DNA of 36,559 nt from Acidaminococcus hominis. Lineage in GTDB: Bacteria > Bacillota > Negativicutes > Acidaminococcales > Acidaminococcaceae. Shown here in pieces: positions 33,350 to 36,559 of this stretch. The notes below the pieces were generated by a model that was not told where the DNA came from, searched no databases, and saw only the letters and a list, made by a program, of their open reading frames with translations. The stretch lies in assembly GCF_021044795.1 (NCBI RefSeq), contig NZ_JAJNOP010000022.1; one strand, 5' to 3'. Within the stretch, counting starts at the first letter, position 1, and the number at the start of each line of letters is the position of its first letter. The translations under genes and the position numbers were made by a program.

Positions 33350-34345
33350 ATGCGCAACGAAATACTAAAAATCCTGAAAGATAAAGCACCCACCCCCGTA
33401 TCCGGGGAAGAACTGGCCAAGACCCTGGGCATTACCCGGACAGCCATCTGGAAACACATCCAAACCCTGAAAAAAGAAGGCTACCAGATTGAAGCCTACA
33501 CCAAAAAAGGCTACGTCCTCACCGGCGTACCCGATAAACTGCTGCCCGCAGAAATCGGCGACGCCCTGACCACCCGCTTCATCGGCCATCACATCTGCTA
33601 CGAAGACACCGTCGTGTCCTCCAACGAAGTCCTGAAAAAACTCGCCAGCACCGGCGCCGAAGACGGCACCATCTGCGTAGCCGAAGAACAAACCGGCGGC
33701 AAAGGCAGACTGGCCAGAGGCTGGTACAGCCCCAAAGGCAAAGGACTGTGGTTCTCCGTGCTCTTAAAACCCACCTTCCTGCCCCAGGAAGCCCCCAAAA
33801 TGACCCTGCTCGCTGCCGTGGCCGTAGTCCGCGCCATTAGAGAAGTCTGCGGCGTAGAAGCCCTCATCAAATGGCCCAACGACGTTTTGCTGGATAACCG
33901 CAAACTCGTAGGCATCCTGACCGAAATGAGCGCCGAATTCGGCCACATCAACTACCTGGTGGTAGGCATCGGCATCAACGTCTGCGTCCCCAGAGAAATG
34001 GTACCCGAGGAACTCAGAGCCTCCGCCGTCTCTATAGAAGACGTCACCGGTACCCACGTAGACCGAGTCCAACTCCTGGCCAAAGTCCTGGATTACATGG
34101 AATACTATTATGACGAAGCCTGCAAAAACGGCTTCGCCCCCGTCTTCGACCAGTGGAGAGAATACTCCGCTACCCTGGGCCGCATGGTCAAAGTCATCTC
34201 CCCCGACGCCACCTATTTGGGAGAAGCCCTGGATATCGACGACACCGGCGCCCTGCTGGTGAAAAAAGAAAACGGAGAAATAGAAAAAGTGTTGGCTGGC
34301 GACGTGTCCATCAGACCCGCCCATGGGACCGGCAAGTACGCATAA
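33350..34345 (+). CDS. birA: BirA: biotin-[acetyl-CoA-carboxylase] ligase and biotin repressor
   Basis: A 331-residue group II BirA. The N-terminal winged helix (about 1-60, GEELAKTLGITRTAIWKHIQTLKKEGYQIEAYTKKGYVL) binds DNA. The catalytic domain has the biotinyl-AMP loop EEQTGGKGRLARGWYSPKGKG, then KWPNDVLLDNRKLVGILTE and VVGIGINV. The C-terminal SH3-like domain ends IEKVLAGDVSIRP. It attaches biotin to carboxylase subunits (including biotin-dependent decarboxylases in amino-acid fermenters) and should repress biotin genes. Several in-frame starts exist (33305 GTG, 33326, 33341); I chose ATG 33350, nine bases after GAAAGG (33335-33340), which begins at the usual family position. No biotin operator is visible here. 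Confidence 0.94.
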   Translation: MRNEILKILKDKAPTPVSGEELAKTLGITRTAIWKHIQTLKKEGYQIEAYTKKGYVLTGVPDKLLPAEIGDALTTRFIGHHICYEDTVVSSNEVLKKLASTGAEDGTICVAEEQTGGKGRLARGWYSPKGKGLWFSVLLKPTFLPQEAPKMTLLAAVAVVRAIREVCGVEALIKWPNDVLLDNRKLVGILTEMSAEFGHINYLVVGIGINVCVPREMVPEELRASAVSIEDVTGTHVDRVQLLAKVLDYMEYYYDEACKNGFAPVFDQWREYSATLGRMVKVISPDATYLGEALDIDDTGALLVKKENGEIEKVLAGDVSIRPAHGTGKYA

Positions 34346-34381
34346 GAAGGAAAAGGGAAAAGAGAAAAGAATAGGAAATGG

Positions 34382-34420
34382 AAAAAGACGTACCGCTGAG
34401 GAGAGCGGTACGTCTTTTTT
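34382..34420 (+). terminator. Intrinsic terminator after birA
   Basis: AAAAAGACGTACCGCT (34382-34397), loop GAGGAG, AGCGGTACGTCTTTTT (34404-34419): a 16-base perfect stem including A and T runs, so it can work in both directions. Confidence 0.93.
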
Positions 34421-34501
34421 GAATGGAGAAGAACGCAGCTGCGCAGCGAGTTGCGAACAACCCGGGGGCTAACAAGGTATTACGGTTTTCATCCAGGTTT
34501 T

Positions 34502-34620
34502 GGGAGTCGTATCCATTTCTCAAGGCTTTAGCCGTAGAGAAATGGAATATACGACCCCTGCGACAGCCGTCCGGGAATCAAACCTGTAGGGTGCTGATGA
34601 CCGGTATACGGCGAACCGCT
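34502..34620 (+). repeat. H1 variant 2, tandem unit 1
   Basis: GGGAGTCGTATCC start, arms CCATTTCTC/GAGAAATGG, core CCCCTGCGACAGCC, end GCGAACCGCT. Confidence 0.75.
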
Positions 34621-35250
34621 CGGCTACCGCCCGCTTGCCTTCTCCGCCCATTGTCTCCTCCATTTCGCCGTGGAAACGGCTGAAATGGGGGAGATGCGCC
34701 TATTTCAAAGCTACTAGAGGCGCAGAGGGGGAGAGTGGACGTAGGGAAGGTGTCTGACGTTAGGAAGGCGGTTGGGGCAGGCCAGACATTATGATTTCAG
34801 TAGTGAACTACTGGAATACATGACTTAGACCTCCGGGCATCCTGGTTGTGAACCCCATCCTTGTTCCGCTTTAATGCCGGGGGCGGAACGTTCCTTCCCC
34901 CCATTGTCTTCTCCGTTTCAGCTGTGGAACAGCTGAAACGGAGAAGATGCGCCTAGCATAAGAATTCCAAAGGCGCAGATGGGGCGTGTTCAAGGGAAGG
35001 TGCCTGATGTCAGGAAGGCGGTTGGGGCGGTCCAGGTATTATGATTTCAGTAGTGAACTACTGGAATACATGACTTAGCCCTCCGGGCATTTTGGTTGTG
35101 AACTCCATCCGCCGGCGAATTCGCCGGCACCTTCCTCTTCTCCAGTGCACGCCAAGCAGCGCACTGTTAAGTGGAAGGCAGCGGCCTTCGGCCGAAATGT
35201 TTGGAGAGGTCTGCTGGATGCCGGGTATTGCGCTTTTCATCCAGGTATTA

Positions 35251-35369
35251 GGGAGTCGTATCCATTTCTCAAGGCCCTGGCCGCGGAGAAATGGAATATA
35301 CGACCCCTGCGACAGCCGTCCAGAAATTGAGCCTGAAAGGCGAAAATGACTGGAGTACGGCGAACCGCT
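35251..35369 (+). repeat. H1 variant 2, tandem unit 2
   Basis: Same ends, arms and core as unit 1; the second arm differs (AATTGAGCCTGAAAGGCG region instead of AATCAAACCTGTAGGGTG). Confidence 0.75.
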
Positions 35370-35746
35370 TGGCCACCAGCCGCCTGCCTTCTCCGCCCAT
35401 TGTCTTCTCCGTTTCAGCTGTGGAACAGCTGAAATGGGGAAGATGCGCCTATTCCAAGGCTACTAGAGGCGCAGAGGGGGAGAGTGGACGTGGGGAAGGT
35501 GCCTGACGCTAGGAAGGCGGATGGGGCAACCCAGGTATTAGGCTTTTAATTGAGAAGTACTAAAACCAAATTTGGCCCTCCGGGCATTTTGGTTGCGAAC
35601 TCCATCCGCCGGCGAATTGCCGGCACCTTCCTCTTCTCCAGTGCACGCCAAGCAGTGCACTGGTAAGTGGAAGGCAGCGGCCTTCGGCCGAAATGTTTGG
35701 AGAGGTCTGTTGAATGCCGGGTATTGCGTTTTTCAACCAGGTATTA

Positions 35747-35865
35747 GGGAGTCGTATCCATTTCTCAAGGCTCTAGCCGTAGAGAAATGGAATATACGAC
35801 CCCTGCGATAGCCGTCCAGGAATCAAACCCGTAGGGTGCTGATGACCGGTATACGGCGAACCGCT
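35747..35865 (+). repeat. H1 variant 2, tandem unit 3
   Basis: Same ends and arms; core CCCCTGCGATAGCC. The second arm matches unit 1 rather than its nearer neighbour unit 2. Confidence 0.75.
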
Positions 35866-36433
35866 CGGCCACCGCCCGCTTGCCTTCTCCGCCCACTCGT
35901 CTTCTCCGTTTCAGCTGTGGAACAGCTGAAATGGGGAAGATGCGCCTAGCATAAGAATTCCAAAGGCGCAGATGGGGCGTGCTCAAGGGAAGGTGCTGAC
36001 GTCAGGAAGGCGGTTGGGGCGGTCCAGGCATTTTGGCCTTTCTTAGAGCGTGTCTGCATTGGCCTTCAGGGCATTTTGGTTGTGAACTCCATCCGCCGGC
36101 TAATTCGCCGGCACCTTCCTCTTTACCTGTTCGAGCGAAGCTGCGAACAGGTAAGTGGAAGGCAACGGTCTTCGGCCGAAATACTGGGAAAGGCCTGCTT
36201 GATATTGGGTTTTACGTTTCTCATTCGGGTATTATGATTATCAATTGGTCAGTGCAGATTCAGCTCATAACGCCTGGTTTAAACCAGTTACTAATTCTTT
36301 TCAGCAGATTTTAGCGGCCTCTGGCCGCCTGCCTTCTCCGCCCCACAGTGGTCCAAGGCGGGGAAGGTGCCTGACGCCAGGAAGGCGGTTGGGGCCGCCC
36401 AGGCATTATTTTTTCATCCAGGCAATACTCCTT

Positions 36434-36559
36434 TTACCCTTCTAATTCTTTTTTCTTCCGTGCGGTAATTTTCATATGATATCGGTTCATTTTTTCAACC
36501 ATAGCCTTCACTTTATTATCAATGTCTGTACAAACCACATCAAATTGTTGATTTACTTC
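36434..36559 (-). CDS. Unidentified protein, C-terminal 41 residues (partial)
   Basis: Reading the minus strand from the window edge, the frame is open for 41 codons and ends at TAA (36434-36436). The peptide begins EVNQQFDVVCTDIDNKV and ends in a basic stretch, TARKKKELEG. The region is much more AT-rich than the window's other genes and lies outside the repeat mosaic. Composition (amphipathic helix VKAMVEKMNRYH, basic tail) looks like a real protein end, but I do not recognise the family. It is the only gene on this strand and would converge on birA across block G. Confidence 0.5.
   Translation of the reverse strand, partial: EVNQQFDVVCTDIDNKVKAMVEKMNRYHMKITARKKKELEG

Larger units (their letters stand above)
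34440..36395. repeat. Intergenic palindromic mosaic, block G (tandem array)
   Basis: Noncoding. H1 variant 2 copies begin at 34502, 35251 and 35747, each followed by a long B module forward (34628-34777, about 34905-35028, 35383-35527, 35868-36018; inner arms GTTTCAGCTG/CAGCTGAAA or close variants), a spacer with CAGTAGT/ACTACTG in two copies (about 34799 and 35048), and a B module reverse (35105-35195, 35602-35690, 36088-36177). The period is 496 bases between the last two units and 749 for the first, which has an extra B-plus-spacer. A final B forward ends near 36394. No L, X or core unit is present. Confidence 0.85.

Noticed and set aside
34502..35865. CRISPR array in block G
   Set aside because: Units are about 500 bases long with internal palindromes, not short repeats with unique spacers, and no cas gene is present.

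Overview
The window reads as a chromosomal segment of a Gram-negative-type Firmicute (Negativicutes), most like Acidaminococcus or a close relative. This is an inference from gene order (DUF1934-argS-pyrG-glpX, flippase-mazG-hup-divIC-S1-tilS-hpt-ftsH, acpS-nnr), high-GC housekeeping codon use and Firmicute-style AGGAGG ribosome sites; no rRNA is present to prove it. Every complete gene is on the plus strand. Two genes are cut by the window edges: the last codons of a probable IS110-family transposase at the left, and the C-terminus of an unidentified minus-strand gene at the right.

Layout of genes: rarA; acpS-nnr; an AMIN/Amidase_3 amidase with a GerMN lipoprotein; a BKACE (DUF849) enzyme; a secreted beta-helix protein; a PutP-type Na+/proline symporter; DUF1934-argS-pyrG; glpX; mfd; a MOP flippase with mazG; hup; divIC; an S1-domain gene with tilS, hpt and ftsH; birA. 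These are mostly core functions: DNA repair and replication restart, tRNA charging and modification, nucleotide supply, cell-wall remodelling, proteolysis and biotin attachment.

About a quarter of the window (roughly 9.6 kb in seven blocks: 241-1490, 6670-7880, 8735-10150, 13378-14345, 19458-20540, 23900-25645, 34440-36395) is noncoding and is a mosaic of a small set of recurring, mostly palindromic modules. The blocks lie between transcription units and never inside an operon. The modules occur in both orientations, and many arms differ between copies while staying complementary, the hallmark of selection on, or a copying mechanism that depends on, secondary structure.

The most striking pattern is that one module of about 128 bp (called H1 here, with the conserved string CCATGTGATAGC and the terminus GCGAACCACT) sits inside the apical loop of other hairpins. 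The same hairpins occur elsewhere in the window in an empty form whose loop is AAGCGT (or its complement ACGCTT). At one site the empty form, the forward insertion and the reverse insertion are all present. A second, unrelated module (K, about 54 bp) also sits in a hairpin apex. I recognise no named RNA or repeat family here. I propose a non-autonomous, hairpin-loop-targeting structured element family; mechanism and function are unknown.

Smaller regulatory oddities include an intrinsic terminator placed inside the first codons of tilS, another whose loop contains the divIC stop codon, and a perfect extended -10 promoter plus Shine-Dalgarno just after mfd that now point into a repeat block instead of a gene.
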